Notes under the pieces: generated by a model | What the model was told of the DNA's origin: nothing | Database searches by the model: none | Seen by the model: the letters and a program-made list of their open reading frames with translations, nothing else | Part shown: one piece after another, positions 35,573 through 47,470 of the stretch | Layout of the letters: each line of letters starts with the position of its first letter | Position numbering within the stretch: position 1 is the stretch's first letter | Translations under genes and position numbers: made by a program | Assembly: GCA_907163375.1 (NCBI GenBank) | Contig: CAJQUW010001706.1 | Coordinates: 62,001 to 126,000, forward strand | Origin: Prostheceraeus crozeri | Lineage: Eukaryota > Platyhelminthes > Polycladida > Euryleptidae | Direction: 5' to 3' | DNA: 64,000 bases

Positions 35573-36091
35573 AGAATTAGACAGATCGTCTCTTCTTCTG
35601 TTTGATCAGAAAGCAAACATTGGAACATGCAATGCCCATGAAATGGCACAATCTGCTGACATAGCACCATAGAAATCGAACAATGAGCAGCCAGTTCAAC
35701 ATTAAACACGTCAAATTGTGCGAAGTTTCAGCGACTGTTATCAACCAGATCACACAGCAAAGAGACACAGACGATGTCAAGTTGTACAGAGAAGTTTGTG
35801 AACGTTTTTTCGTGCGCCTACTAACTTTTTTAATAATCATCGGAAGGGCCAACATGATCGAGAAAACTTTTGAGCAATGATCTGAATTCTTCGAATCTGA
35901 AGGAATCGCCGCGATCGGAGCATTTTGAAGGAATCCGCAACAATCCGCAAGTGACGCACGACTATTTTTCCTATCTCTGCATGGTATTAAAAATTTCTTT
36001 TTGCCCACTTCATAAGTTCTTGCATGCGCCATTATTTCGAATCAGTTTGCACTTCTAGCAAAGTGATATGTATGTAAACAATCTAATTCTG
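35573..36091 (-). repeat. dispersed ~520-bp repeat, copy 2 (unit 1)
   Basis: Inverted relative to the copy at 1489-2012, with ends AGAATTAGA and TCTAATTCTG. A 151-codon minus-strand frame and a 65-codon plus-strand frame cross it, but the diverged first copy shows many replacement changes in both, so coding is doubtful. It is identical to the unit 2 copy. Confidence 0.55.
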
Positions 36092-36178
36092 TGGTGGCAA
36101 CAATGCGGTTTCATTGCTCTCGATTAAACTCGCGCATCGAGCTCGTGTTGCAACCGTTGTTTCACCACAGGTAAAATG
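36088..36178. repeat. imperfect palindrome, unit 1
   Basis: CTGTGGTGGCAACAATGCGG at the left faces CAACCGTTGTTTCACCACAG at the right across ~45 bp. It may be the end of another small inverted-repeat element abutting the dispersed repeat. Confidence 0.35.
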
Positions 36179-36827
36179 CCTGAAAGAGATCTGGTCGAAA
36201 GATCTCTCATGCAACTTGCGTTTTTTTCCTTTTCGAAGTAGAACTCATTTAGCTCTGTTCAACATCTCTTAGCGATCAAAGTGACTCAGTTATACCTAAG
36301 TTGCTTGATTACCTTATCCGATGATTACTTTATCTGAGCAAATATCCTTTTTCTAAAAGCTATTATTTTGACTTTCTATAGTCCACCAGCAAATACCTAT
36401 GATTTGGAGACTGCAATTCTGTTTATGGCTGCTTCAGATGGTCGCAATATTAATTTGGAATTTTTTTCAAAGACTTATTGTGTTTCCATATCGATGAATC
36501 ATAAAGCTCATAACCTACATTAAACATGATAATCAATGGTTATAGACGATGAGTGATGTCAAACTCACGTAAACTACCAATCTGCTTATGAGCCGCGGCC
36601 TCAGGCAGATTAGCATATTATTTCAATGTCGCAAACCATTCAAACCCATTGTTTATCAGGCACATTAAGAAAATGACGGAAATGACACGTTGTTTACAAA
36701 TTGGTTATATATCAAAGGATGCATAATAATTGCAGTTGAGGTAAACAGTATGATATAGTCAATTCCTTCCGGAAAATTCTCCACTAAAATTGGCTATATG
36801 ATCTTCCTCTATAGCTTGTTGACATTC
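36179..36827. other. non-coding stretch, unit 1
   Basis: AT-rich sequence with no feature recognised. Confidence 0.45.
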
Positions 36828-37560
36828 GAATTCATGATAATCATGCTGCCAGAACAAGCTTCTGCAGGGAGCGATGCCGAAAATTTGACTGTCACAGAAT
36901 GATGCACACCCTATTCCTATAGCTGCGAATCTGCGCGTCTGCCGAGTTCTAGTTAGTTCCTCTGTGCACATGTGAAGTTAGTTCCACATGTGAATCCAAT
37001 AGGACGCAGATTGCAGTTTTGGCAAAAATGAAGTGTTTCTTGTTTTTTGTTTTCTGCGTATTAAGCGAAAACTACTACGTCAGAGCCATAATTTTTGACA
37101 TAGAATGTCCTCTGGTCATTTCCTGTTTTGTGCACGTGTTAATATCGTGTCTCTGATCGGCAATTTATGCGAGAATGTTGCTAAATGTGGATTAAATTGC
37201 TCAAAACTCTTGGATGTTCACTGACTTTAAGAAGCTTGCCAAAACTGAGTGTGTTTAGCTTAATTGATAGGAAATGACCTGAAGACATTTCATGTCAAAA
37301 ATTTGTGACTCCGGGCTCGTACTTTTCGCTAAATCAGAGAAAACATGGAAAATTGCATCTTAACCAAAAACTGCAATCTGCGTCCCATTGGATCAACATT
37401 TGTTTTTGTCTGATCGTGTCTGATAAGAAGAGGAACTAGATCTCGGCATGCGCGCAGACTCGTGGTAGCCATAGAGTTTACATCATTCTGTGAAAGACTC
37501 ATTGTCGGCCTCGTTCCCTGCAGAAACTCGTTTTGGCTGCCAGGGTTATGATATGAATTC
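36828..37560. mobile_element. long-inverted-repeat (foldback-like) element A, unit 1
   Basis: Arms of ~230 bp, 36828-37060 and 37330-37560, face each other. Shared words include CTGCAGGGA(A)CGA, CACAGAATGATG and CTGCAATCTGCGTCC. The centre is unique and non-coding. The arms are homologous to those of element B at 46021-49355, which supports one transposon family with long terminal inverted repeats. Confidence 0.6.
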
Positions 37561-40500
37561 AACGTCATCAAAGCCCTCTGTACGGAAATCATGGGAGATT
37601 AAATCAAAGAGAACGAATTTGGAAAGAACGGCACAATCTAATTTTTCGGACTACAAACTTTTTGCTGAATTCACCTATTTGTCATATGTACGATACCTAG
37701 ATGTACAGCACATGTGATCAGTAAAATGACGCTAAACCTAAATGAAATCAGATTAGAACCATGCATTGATACGAACCAAATGCACCAACAGCCAGCAAGT
37801 TTGTTTACTCTGATAATCGCCCGAATGTTTAATTGAGTTTTTCGTTCTATCTGAGGTAAAGAGGCTATTTGAAGAAGACGATTATTATCACCTCTCATTA
37901 TTTTCTGCATGACCTTTCTTTTTTATGCATATCGATAGCTAAATTGTCGTTTGTCGATTTACTAATTACAAACGAAATATTTTTTAAATTGTTTATGACA
38001 GATATATCTAGCTAATTAAAAATAGATTGATAAGGAAGTAAATACTAAAATGGGCAAATAATCAATGTATTCATCATTAGAGTTGCCATTCGATTGATTT
38101 CATCAGAATCAAACCACGGAGAACTAACTACAGTTGGAGTCTGAAATATCATTGTCAGTCTCACAGCACTGATCTTCATCACCACTGAAGTTTGCGGTCA
38201 ATTTCTTTATCAGTTCTTCCTTCAGCAGTTGTAAACCAAAGCTAATTCTTTCCGGTTTGAAACATTGAATTGCATCATCTTCCGATCCGTCCTGATTCAT
38301 TGTTTAATTGAATTCAAAATCTAATCTCTTTATATGGCTTTCCAGGTTTCATCGATCTATTCAATCGATCAGAGGATGAAGGTGACATATTTCCACTCAC
38401 CTACCGTAAGCCACTGAGAGTAAAGTTTCTTAATGCTCGATTTTAGCGAGCAGTTCCACGAAACTATGGGAGCATGCATCAGGGAAGTGCAACAGCAGGA
38501 TCTATAACTGCACCCGAATGTTCTGTGACAGACCGGCCTGAGAGTGTAGCCTCACCCCTCTAATTATGATGTCGTTCCCAAAACTTGTACAGCACAACTG
38601 GCGCATGTTCGTTTCAATGATGGTTTTCACCAATGCGATCATCTTGCTACGATAATGAGTTCTTTTTTCATTAGAAGTGATGTTCTCAGTCTCTTTTGGA
38701 AATTGATGGCAGATGACTTCACGAAGTGATGAAATTATTTATTTCTGAATTATACCGATCGAGAGTTGGAAATCCCTGACACTTCCCATGAACATCCCTA
38801 TCATGACGTAGTGGAGTGATAGCATATTTGATGGCTTGAAACAGGAGGTCCATTGTAATTTGTGAGAGAAAAAAAGAAGAGGTAAACTACCTTTAGTAGG
38901 CCGAACGTTTTAATGAAATATAGTAGGTAGCATTTACGAGTACTATGACAACGCTTCAATAGTCTCTGTCATCTTCAAGGCGCAGTAAAAAGCAACTAAA
39001 GGAGTGAGGAGTAGTTTATATGCTGCGGTCTCAGGGCTGAGTATCCACCAATTGAAAATGATATGCCGATGTGCTGTCTTGCTACAAAATGATCGCTGGT
39101 AGCATTCTGTCAATACGAGTACAAGGATAATATTCACTTGGAGTTGACTTCTGCCTTCACTCGCATTCCGAAAATCTGGAGAGTCTAACTGCCTTCGCAA
39201 ATTAAACTTATAAAACACCGCCCTGCACCGAGAATCTATAAATTTATATTATAATAAATAATTATATTGCAGCAATTTGGTTATCTATTATTTGGTTGAC
39301 CTTCCTATTGTGCGAGCAGCTGAAATGACCATCAGGAAACAGCTGTTGTGCATGCTTGTCTTACTAACCTATAAAAGTGAAAAGTCAGATTTATATGATC
39401 AAATCCATCAAATTACCATCAGAAAAGTACACTTTGGAAGCTGATTATGCGTTATAGTAGCTATTTTATTGAGAGCCATGTTGTACAGGCCGAGCGCAGC
39501 GAGGGATGGACAGATAGCTAAGGGAGGAAACGTTTATTTCCTCTCGAAAGAATGTAGCTTTTCATTTTGTGATTTATAGATGTCTATTGTTCATTATGAA
39601 ATTGATGGCTACACCGCGAAATCAATGAATGAGCTAATCCAGGGATTATATAGATATCTTGGTAGTCTCCAGCTAAAATGTCTATGGACTAAACATAACT
39701 TGTTTATGCACTTCTATGACTTTTTCACAAGGAGCTTGCTAAAACAGGAAAAATCAACTGCGGGAGGAAAAAGTTAGCTTTGTGATCCTGTTGGAGTGAA
39801 AAGTTGATTTTTCCTGCCGGCCGTTTACATAGAAGAGATATCTTTTCACTCCCACACAAAATGAAAAATTAATGTCTGTCAGTTCGTCTGAGTAAATCCT
39901 ATATTGCATGTTATTATATTTAAAAAATCCAAAAAAGAGTCGACTGAATGTTGCAAGTAGCTCTCATCAGCCTTTAGAGAATATTTTTTCTCTTTCATCT
40001 CAAACTCCATCATTAACAGCCAATAATTTTACTAATTCATTGAGCCACACTACGAAATTCGCAATTTAATCTCGTTAGCAGGAACATTGAACAGACTTTC
40101 GAGCTCTGTATGATGTCTGAGTTTCATTCTGACTTTCTAATATTGTAATAGCGAGCTAATTTTACTTTTATCTCGGGAATATTGTCATGATCATGATCAC
40201 TGTGTCTTCAATCTCATTGACAATTCTCTGTTGCCTTATTGCAATGTGTGTCATTAGAGACATCTGTATTTCGTTGAATGCTGCCTCCGTCCAAAGGATT
40301 ACAATTATCTCAGGCCACTGATTTATTGCAATAAGAAAGAAATTTTGTCTGAGGAAGAAAGCTGGAAACGAAACATTACTTCAGGCATCACTCTTCTCCA
40401 TTAAGTATATCCTTCCACATTCGACGTTGTGACAGGATTTTCTGCGTATGAATACCGATAGAATGACAACAATTTAGGGAGGAGAAGATATATTTAATTG

Positions 40501-40602
40501 ATCAAAGTTGTGTGATGGGCTCCAGTTTTAATGATTACCAGGCTTGAAGCAAAAAGACAGGTCATTCGGTGGCATTGTCAAATTTTGGTCTATCAATGGA
40601 TG
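37561..40602. other. non-coding stretch, unit 1
   Basis: No gene supported. Compared with unit 2 it shows a 19-bp length difference near 38180. The word CCGAGCGCAGCGAGGGATGG at ~39490 looks repeat-derived. Short frames here are not motif-bearing. Confidence 0.45.
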
Positions 40603-40604
40603 TA

Positions 40605-43600
40605 CATTAGGGGGGAGTGAAAATATGAAAGTTTGAATTAATCCTCGGCCGTAGTATAAAAGTTGTCTATAATGTATTCACAATGCCCATAGTAGAAATT
40701 TTGAGACTATTGTTTATCATTAAGAGGTGGCGCCATGTGCCTTAATTAAAGAACATTTTTGCAATATTTGCGTATTTTTCAATAGGCTTGTTTCAATTGT
40801 ACGGCTCATTTTGAGCAACGGCTTTATGATGAAATGCAAAAATAATAACAATCTAAGTTAGCCTAACACACGAGGCTCTGTTCAAATTAATATTCACGAT
40901 GTATGATAGTGAAATTGCATAGATATCTACAAATTTACAAAAAGAATACCGTCTCCATATCACGTGATCCAGATCATAAGCGGTTTATACCATAGAAATC
41001 GTTCGCTGACAATGAATTATCTGTGAACGAAAGGTGACTCATGAAAAACATCAATACAGTCATGCGTGTGTCAAATTCATTGGGGTTTGTGAATGATAAG
41101 TGCCACTCAATAAGAGAAGTGGTTTTTACCATAACACTTAAATCTTCGAAAGCTGCTGGCGACATGGCAAGAAAGCTAACAACACGTAGTGAACTTTGTC
41201 TTCAAGCTGAGGAATTACCAACCAGTATTCTGCCGACGCAGTACCATGTGCTTAAATTCTAACAACAACGCAACGAATTGAAAACTTTAGCAGATGAGCC
41301 AAGTACTAGTGAAGTGATTGATCTTTTATTGCCAAATATCTTAACTCTCTGGAGTAAAGCATCTATCCCTGTCATCACCGAAAAGAAAATCAAGAAAAGG
41401 TGAAAAAACTACATGATGAATACCGAAACTTGATGAAATCCAGTAAGAAACCAAACTTTGACTTGACTTTTCAACGGTTTGCTGAGCGAAAAAAACATCC
41501 TTTTCGATATCGCATCCTGCAAATGTGTGCCAATCAGTGAATGCAAATGTGGTTCATCTAAGAGAGTTCCGAAAGAAGAAAGGACTTTTTTAATTGATCA
41601 GCGGTCTGAACGCCGAATGATGATTGGATGATTCGACAAGAAAGTTACCGAGAAACGTTTGAGATCTGCGAAACGGAAAATGCAAAACTTCAAAGAAAAG
41701 ACTCAATCTGCAATTGTTTCTCCAAATTGTCTTGACTTCGACGATGATGAACTCACAGGAAGTAGTGAGAGTATTGACAGTGACATCTTGCTTCCGACTT
41801 CTCGAACATCCGCGCATTTAAGGCCAATTAAAAGAAGTGATAGAATGACATTGACATTTCCTACAGTGGCCAAAACATGTGATCGCTGTAGTGTGTCTGA
41901 CCGATGTGCTGCTGCCCTCGTTTCATCAACTCTGAAAGATATTGGAGTTGTCAACTCAAATGACAAGTCTGGAGTTGTAGATCGATCTAAAATTCGAAGA
42001 GAGAGACAAAAATATCACCAAGAGCTGGTAAATTTATCCAACGCAGAAAACATTTCTTTCCCGGCTCTTTATTTCGACGGTAGACGAGATTTCACTCGTT
42101 CATGCACTTTCAGCGAGGATGCTACTAGATACTCGTATTATCCTACTTTTGTTAAAGAAGAACACACCGTGCTTGTAGGAGAACCTGGATCATCATACTT
42201 ATCTCACGCATCTCCTCGTTCTGGTTCAGCATCTGATATCACAAAAGAAATTACAGACTTTCTCGAACAACGATATGGGGCTGATTACGATTTTATGGCT
42301 ATTGGCTGTGATGGAGCAAATGTCAATACTGGTGTCGATAATGGCATCATTCGGAGGCTTGAACTGCAACTGAAGCATCCTCTTCAATGGATCGTTTGCT
42401 TACTACACAATAAATTGCCAATGCGTCATTTATTCAATTTATTAGATGGTGGTTCAAAAGGACCTGCATCATTTTCTGGGCCCATTGGTGTTTTCCTTCA
42501 AAGCTGTGAAGACTACAGTTCTGTTCCCTTCACAGCTGTAAGCGATGGAGGGTGTTTACCGATGTTCTCCAGTACTTGCATGACCTTTGTCAGTCGGTCA
42601 TCGAGGGTGAGATTCATAAAGAATTGGAAGCAAAGAAGCCAGGACCATTGTCTCACTCCAGATGGTTGACAACCGCGTCGCGAATATTGAGAACATATGT
42701 TTGCACACCAAATCCTTCATGGCAGTTGCAAACTCCCACAGAATTCATTATTCGTGTGTATGCTCCGGTATGGTTTAACATCAGATTTCATTCGTATTTA
42801 TGGGATGGACCGACCCATTTTTGGAAAATGATCGAATTTTCCAGATTTTTACTGCAAAGTTGTTTGGAAGTTGTTGACGCGGTGTTGAGCAGAAACGCTT
42901 TTTATGCCAACCCGGAAAATCTTACTCTCTCAATGCTACATGATCCAGACCGTGATGTGAAGAAATTCGCACTTGACAAGTTAAAAATCTCCCAACATGC
43001 AAGTTCGAGGTCTACCAATGAAGTAAGGAAATTCAGAGTTCCATCGTTGAACTTCAATGGGCGAAAATACTACTATATGATTGATTGTGAGAAAGTGATT
43101 TTGACCACCCCACCTTTTTCGAGTAATATACCATTGGAAGAATTAACGAATCACGTTTTTTCAAAGACGGAGTTTCTTCCAAAATTGCCCTGTCACACAC
43201 AGGCTGTGGAAAGATTCATCAAGGAGGTGACCCGTGCATCCGAACTGGTAAATGAAAAAAACAGACATGGATTCATAGAAACAAGAATTCAATCAAGATC
43301 TTAAATGCCAAAATTTGAATCAAAACGACATTTCCATGTATAATTTGATTAGCATTTTCCCATGATTCATTTCCCCTGAGTTAAGGAAACGAGAACATTG
43401 TTATGCAAGTGTTTAATAATTGTTTTATCCGTTATCTTTGTTTTTAACAATTATACAAAGGACGGCGGGCAATCGGTCTATTGTATTTTCCTGAACTCAT
43501 TAAATTTGTTAATTTTACGTTTTCTGTAATTGTTGTTAGTGCGATGGCTTAAATACTCTGTATATCATTTAATAGGCCCTGCAACTTAAATAAGGAAGTG

Positions 43601-43880
43601 ATAAAATGCTCCAAAGACTTAACACGACAATTACGCATAAAGTAAATAGTATTTTTGAGAAATTATCATGATGTCAAAATAATTGGAAACTTGCAAAAAT
43701 GCAAAAATTCTTAATTTTTTTTAAAGTTTTTCAATTGAAAGGCGGCACCTCTAAACATAAATAAATCGTATTGATTTTTGGTTTACAAACTCTTCATATG
43801 ATTGAGACAAAAGTCGGATATTGACCGAAGCTTATTTCGACAAAATTAATTTTTGCATATAGTGACGCTCCACCCTAATG
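40605..43880 (+). mobile_element. TA-flanked DNA transposon with CATTAGGG termini, unit 1
   Basis: The left end CATTAGGGGGGAGTG and right end (inverted) CATTAGGGTGGAGCG are flanked by TA at 40603-40604 and 43881-43882. It is 3,276 bp and carries one plus-strand protein-coding region spanning most of the interior. A 2-bp TA duplication would be Tc1/mariner-like, yet the protein is not a Tc1 transposase. Its motifs are closer to RNase H-like hAT transposases, so the superfamily is unassigned. Confidence 0.7.
41041..43304 (+). pseudogene. putative transposase of a widespread uncharacterised family, degenerate
   Basis: Segments in order: SLGFVNDKCHSI and LPTSILPTQYHV; a helical basic stretch KKLHDEYRNLMKSSKK; a Cys-rich FDIASCKC...ECKCG; FLIDQRSERRMMIG; an acidic DFDDDELTG linker; AIGCDGANVNTG; WIVCLLHNKLPMRHLF; FSGPIG; then SRWLTTASRILR, VYAPVWFNI and the C-terminal CHTQAVERFI...HGFIETRIQSR. 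I recognise this architecture from uncharacterised invertebrate proteins; function is inferred. CDGxNVNTG with C-x2-H-x2-LP resembles the D and CxxH core of hAT transposases. Lesions: frameshifts near 41402 and 41495 shared with unit 2, a private TGA at 41629-41631, and a private shift near 42545-42555. Confidence 0.72.
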
Positions 43881-44052
43881 TACATAGTCTTAATATATCC
43901 CTGTTTGCAATTGTGTAAAATTTACAATAATTTTGCTAAATTCCTCATAGGCCTGATTTAAATTTCTACAATGCAGCTGCACTTTAAGATCGCGATAATG
44001 AGACTGCAGCATGTTATCCTATAGTTTACAGTGTATTGTCAAATTTGGGTAT

Positions 44053-45793
44053 TAGTCCGGGAGCTACTAACACTTTCTTCCTTAATTCGCGCACAAAGGG
44101 CTCAATAACATGGATTTGTAGATCTTGGAACACTGAATACAAAAATCGAATTCTGAAGTGTCACAGCCAGTCGCTTTCCGTTATAGGTAAGGTTGAAGGA
44201 TTCCCATTGGAATCCAACAGTAAAATTATAGAAATATCTACGGATTGTTAAACACTTGGCAATTTTCGTGCATTTTCTTTTGCAAAACAGAAACTATCTA
44301 TCAGAATGCCATGAAATTTGAACCGCGATTGAGTTCAGAACATCAACTTCGATATAAAAGTTGAAGTGAGTCACATGTTTCAGTATTTGATTTCTGAGAG
44401 GCTCTACAAAATGAGTAAAATCGCCAAAATTAAGTCAAAGCATGACATTTTTTGTAGAGGCTCTCAAACATCAAATACTGAAACATGTGACTCACTTCAA
44501 CTTTTACATCGAAGTTGATGTTCTGAACTCAATTACGGTTCAAATTTCATGGCATTCGGATAGATAGTTTCTTTTCTGCAAAAGAAAATGCACGAAAATT
44601 GCCAAGTGTTTCACAATCCGTAGATATTTCTTGAATTTTACTGTTGGATTCCAATGGCAATCCTTCAACTTTACCTACAAACGGGTAAATCCAATTTATT
44701 CCACAACATTTCTGTCTTTTCAACTTTGGGTCTCAGATTTCCGTGAAAATTTGCATATATACTCATTTTTTTACGCTGAACACGAAAATCTTAGCGGCGA
44801 CCACACCAAATAAAAACTTTCCATAGAAATCTAGCACTTTTAAAATACCATTTTCTCCTACATCTCGTTCAGAAGACAAATTGATCTCGGTCAGATAGAC
44901 GTCGAACAGGAAACTCTTCGGCCTCTGCATTTGGGTTGAACTTAGGATGAATGCTTGCATGCGTAAAGCGAAGTGACCAAAGTGTAATGTACTGCATATG
45001 ATGTCCTTTGACCGTGACCCGCCTTGTCCTCTGACCGAGATTTTCAATTTTAACGCTGTCCTCTGACCGAGATTTTTTAGGGTCTCGGTCAGAGGACATT
45101 CTCGTGGTTTTTGGAGATTTTGAAAGGGTTAATTAATATAAATGAAAAATTTCTTTTGCATAGATGATAAAAGCATGGATCCCTCCTATGCTGTGAAATT
45201 TCATCTATTCCTGACAAAATTTTTGGTTTCACCATCCGTATGAAATTTTTGCGAATATTCAAATACTCTGGTCGAAAAAACGGATAAAAATATTTTTAAA
45301 TCAATATTGCTCACTTGTAACATCACCAAACTGAATTTTCTTTACGGATTTATAAACTAGCACACTAGAGGATTCGTTTGGTACAAAACGTTTGATGGAA
45401 AAATCAATATTCTTTGAGAAAAGGTACCTCGGTCAGAGGACAGAAAACGTCTCGGTCAGAGGACATTTTTTTTGGTCTCTTTTCAGCAAAAAACGGTAAC
45501 TTGTGAAGAAGGTCTCGGCTTTGTGACTTTTTAGAAACCATACCATAATAGATGAGATCCTGACGGTTCGATTAAAAAAACTATTGAAATTGATTCAGAA
45601 ATATAGATTTTACAAATCAAAGACAACATTTCGTCAAATGTTGTGGATTAAATTGGATTTACCCTCCGAAAGCGACTGGCTGTGACTCTTCAGAATTCGA
45701 TTTTTGTATTCAGCGTTCCAAGATCTACAAATCCATGTTATCAAGCCCTTTGTATGCGAATTAAGGAAGAAAGTGTCAGCAGCTCCCGGACTA
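44053..45793. repeat. giant hairpin: ~375-bp inverted repeat interrupted by another element
   Basis: The left arm (44053-~44410) and right arm (~44450-44682 plus 45665-45793) are inverted copies with a loop of about 40 bp. Shared outer edge TAGTCCGGGAGCT; inner edge GAGGCTCTACAAAA. The right arm is split by a 982-bp inserted element. No coding sequence. It may be a foldback transposon. Confidence 0.7.
44683..45664. mobile_element. inverted-repeat element inserted in the hairpin arm
   Basis: Ends GGGTAAATCCAATTTA followed by TCCACAACATTT, inverted at 45636-45664 with one mismatch. No clean target duplication. It contains five copies of CTCGGTCAGAGGACA (45025-45040, 45057-45072 inverted; 45083-45098, 45428-45442, 45451-45465 direct). 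Two of these form a 16-bp perfect hairpin at 45057-45098. Confidence 0.6.
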
Positions 45794-46729
45794 TGTTGTC
45801 ATTAAATCAAATTAAACTATTGGTGATTAAACCCAAGCAACAGTCTATTGTCAGCTTTGTGGTCATTTGGGTTTAAATCGATTTTATGGAATACGGTCAT
45901 AAGTGTGGATCGTGGCTGCATGTATATACAACGTCACGGGATGTAACCTACTGGTTGTTCAATAGGCCTATTTTTGAAAATATTAAGCTTCGGTAAACTG
46001 CTTTTAAAAGTGCGTCAATACCGGCAGCCAGAGCGAGTTTCTGCAGGGAACGAAGCCGAAGATGACACATTCATAGAATGAATGGTAATACGCGTACACC
46101 CTATGACCAGAGTTGGAAAAGTCGGAATTGGAATTAATTCCGATCCGGAATTAATTCCATTTTTCGTCGGAATTGGAATTGGAATTGACGATACTCAAAT
46201 CTACTGGAATTGGAATTGGAATTGACCCTGATAAACCTCAATTCCACTTTTTCGATAGACCTGTGATAAATCTATTTGTACAAAAATTGAAATCGCAACG
46301 TCCAATCACAACAATTAACAATTTTAATTTTTAAGACTATAGTTATATAGATACGATACGCAACGACAAAAGAAAAACTTTAAACTTACAGTTCACTTCT
46401 TAATGTTGACTTCACTTCAATTCAATTCGATCGGACTCATTTATACCAAAATAATATCATAAATATCAGTGTCACTTATACCGTCAATCTTCAATTGCGC
46501 TCGCTGATGTGTTGCTGTATACCAGGGATGCGCAACCTGCGGCCTTAGCAGAGACAAAGTGCGGCCGTGACAATGAGAAGCAAATGAAAAAGAATATTGT
46601 GCATGTATATTGCAAATATTTCTGGAGTTCAAGGCAATCGAAAAACAATCGTCATAGCATACTAGTCATCTTCTAATTGTTCCTTCACCTGAAGACGTTC
46701 CTTTCTGTCACATTGCTACAATCTTTGAT

Positions 46730-47068
46730 GTGCTCAACCACGAATTTAGTGCGCGGTTCAACGACTTCAACGCACTTGCTCCTAAAATAAAGTTCGCTGC
46801 CTCGCCGCACCTGATCCAGATAGAAGAGGTTCCATTCGAACTTTAAATGGAAGTGATCGAGTTGAAAGCGAATGATTGTCTTGTGAAGCAGTTCAAAAAT
46901 GATGGTATTTTACATGAAATATGGAAATCAGCTGTGGAATATCCATGATTGCGAGAGTTGTCCTATAACGTTTTAGTTCTATTTGGAAGAACATAAGCCT
47001 GCGAGGCAGCGTTCTATAAATTAAATTTCATAAAGAACAAGTACCGGACGCGCTTGACAAAAAAATAA
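46730..47068 (+). pseudogene. hAT transposase C-terminal remnant (ZBED/GTF2IRD2-like)
   Basis: One frame, three internal TAA/TGA codons before the terminal stop. It reads ARFNDFNALAPKIKFAASPH, then MEVIELKANDCLVKQF, LRELSYNVLVLFGRT, ACEAAFYKLNFIKNKYRTRLT. The last part is the hAT dimerisation motif (LFGSTYxCExxFSxMNxIKNKxRxRLTD in the family). N-terminal zinc finger and catalytic acidic residues are absent. Stop codons replace conserved Gln, Asn and Tyr positions, typical of decay. Confidence 0.8.
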
Positions 47069-47406
47069 TCTCGAGAATAGTTTACGTTTGATGACATCCT
47101 CTCAAGTGCCTGATTTTCAAAGCTTGGTCAACGACGGACAACAGCAAGTTAGTCACTGAGTCTTACACTGATGTAGTAGATTTTTCACGAGATGTTGTAT
47201 TTCTACCTATTTAGATTAAGTGTATTTTCATAAATAAAATATGTTAAAATTTCAGTTGTGCTTTTATTTCACATTTATCATCAAATTTAAGGCTTACGTT
47301 TTGGGTTGCGAAAGAACTGTATGATTAGCAATAATAAGATACTTTATAACTTCAATAATAACGTCAGGTAGGCAAGCTTATATGCGGGGTTCTAGAAATG
47401 CGTAGG

Positions 47407-47409
<3 letters not shown>

Positions 47410-47456
<47 letters not shown>

Positions 47457-47470
47457 TATATATATATATG
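47410..47470. repeat. (TA)n microsatellite
   Basis: About 60 bp of TATATATA within the inner hAT element, interrupted once by TAGATA. Confidence 0.9.

Noticed and set aside
39960-39990. CTGATGAGAG on the minus strand as another hammerhead
   Set aside because: No stem II or GAAA core follows.
40350-40380. CTGAGGAAGAAAGCTGGAAACGAAAC as a hammerhead
   Set aside because: The CUGAUGA core is not present and stem I does not pair.
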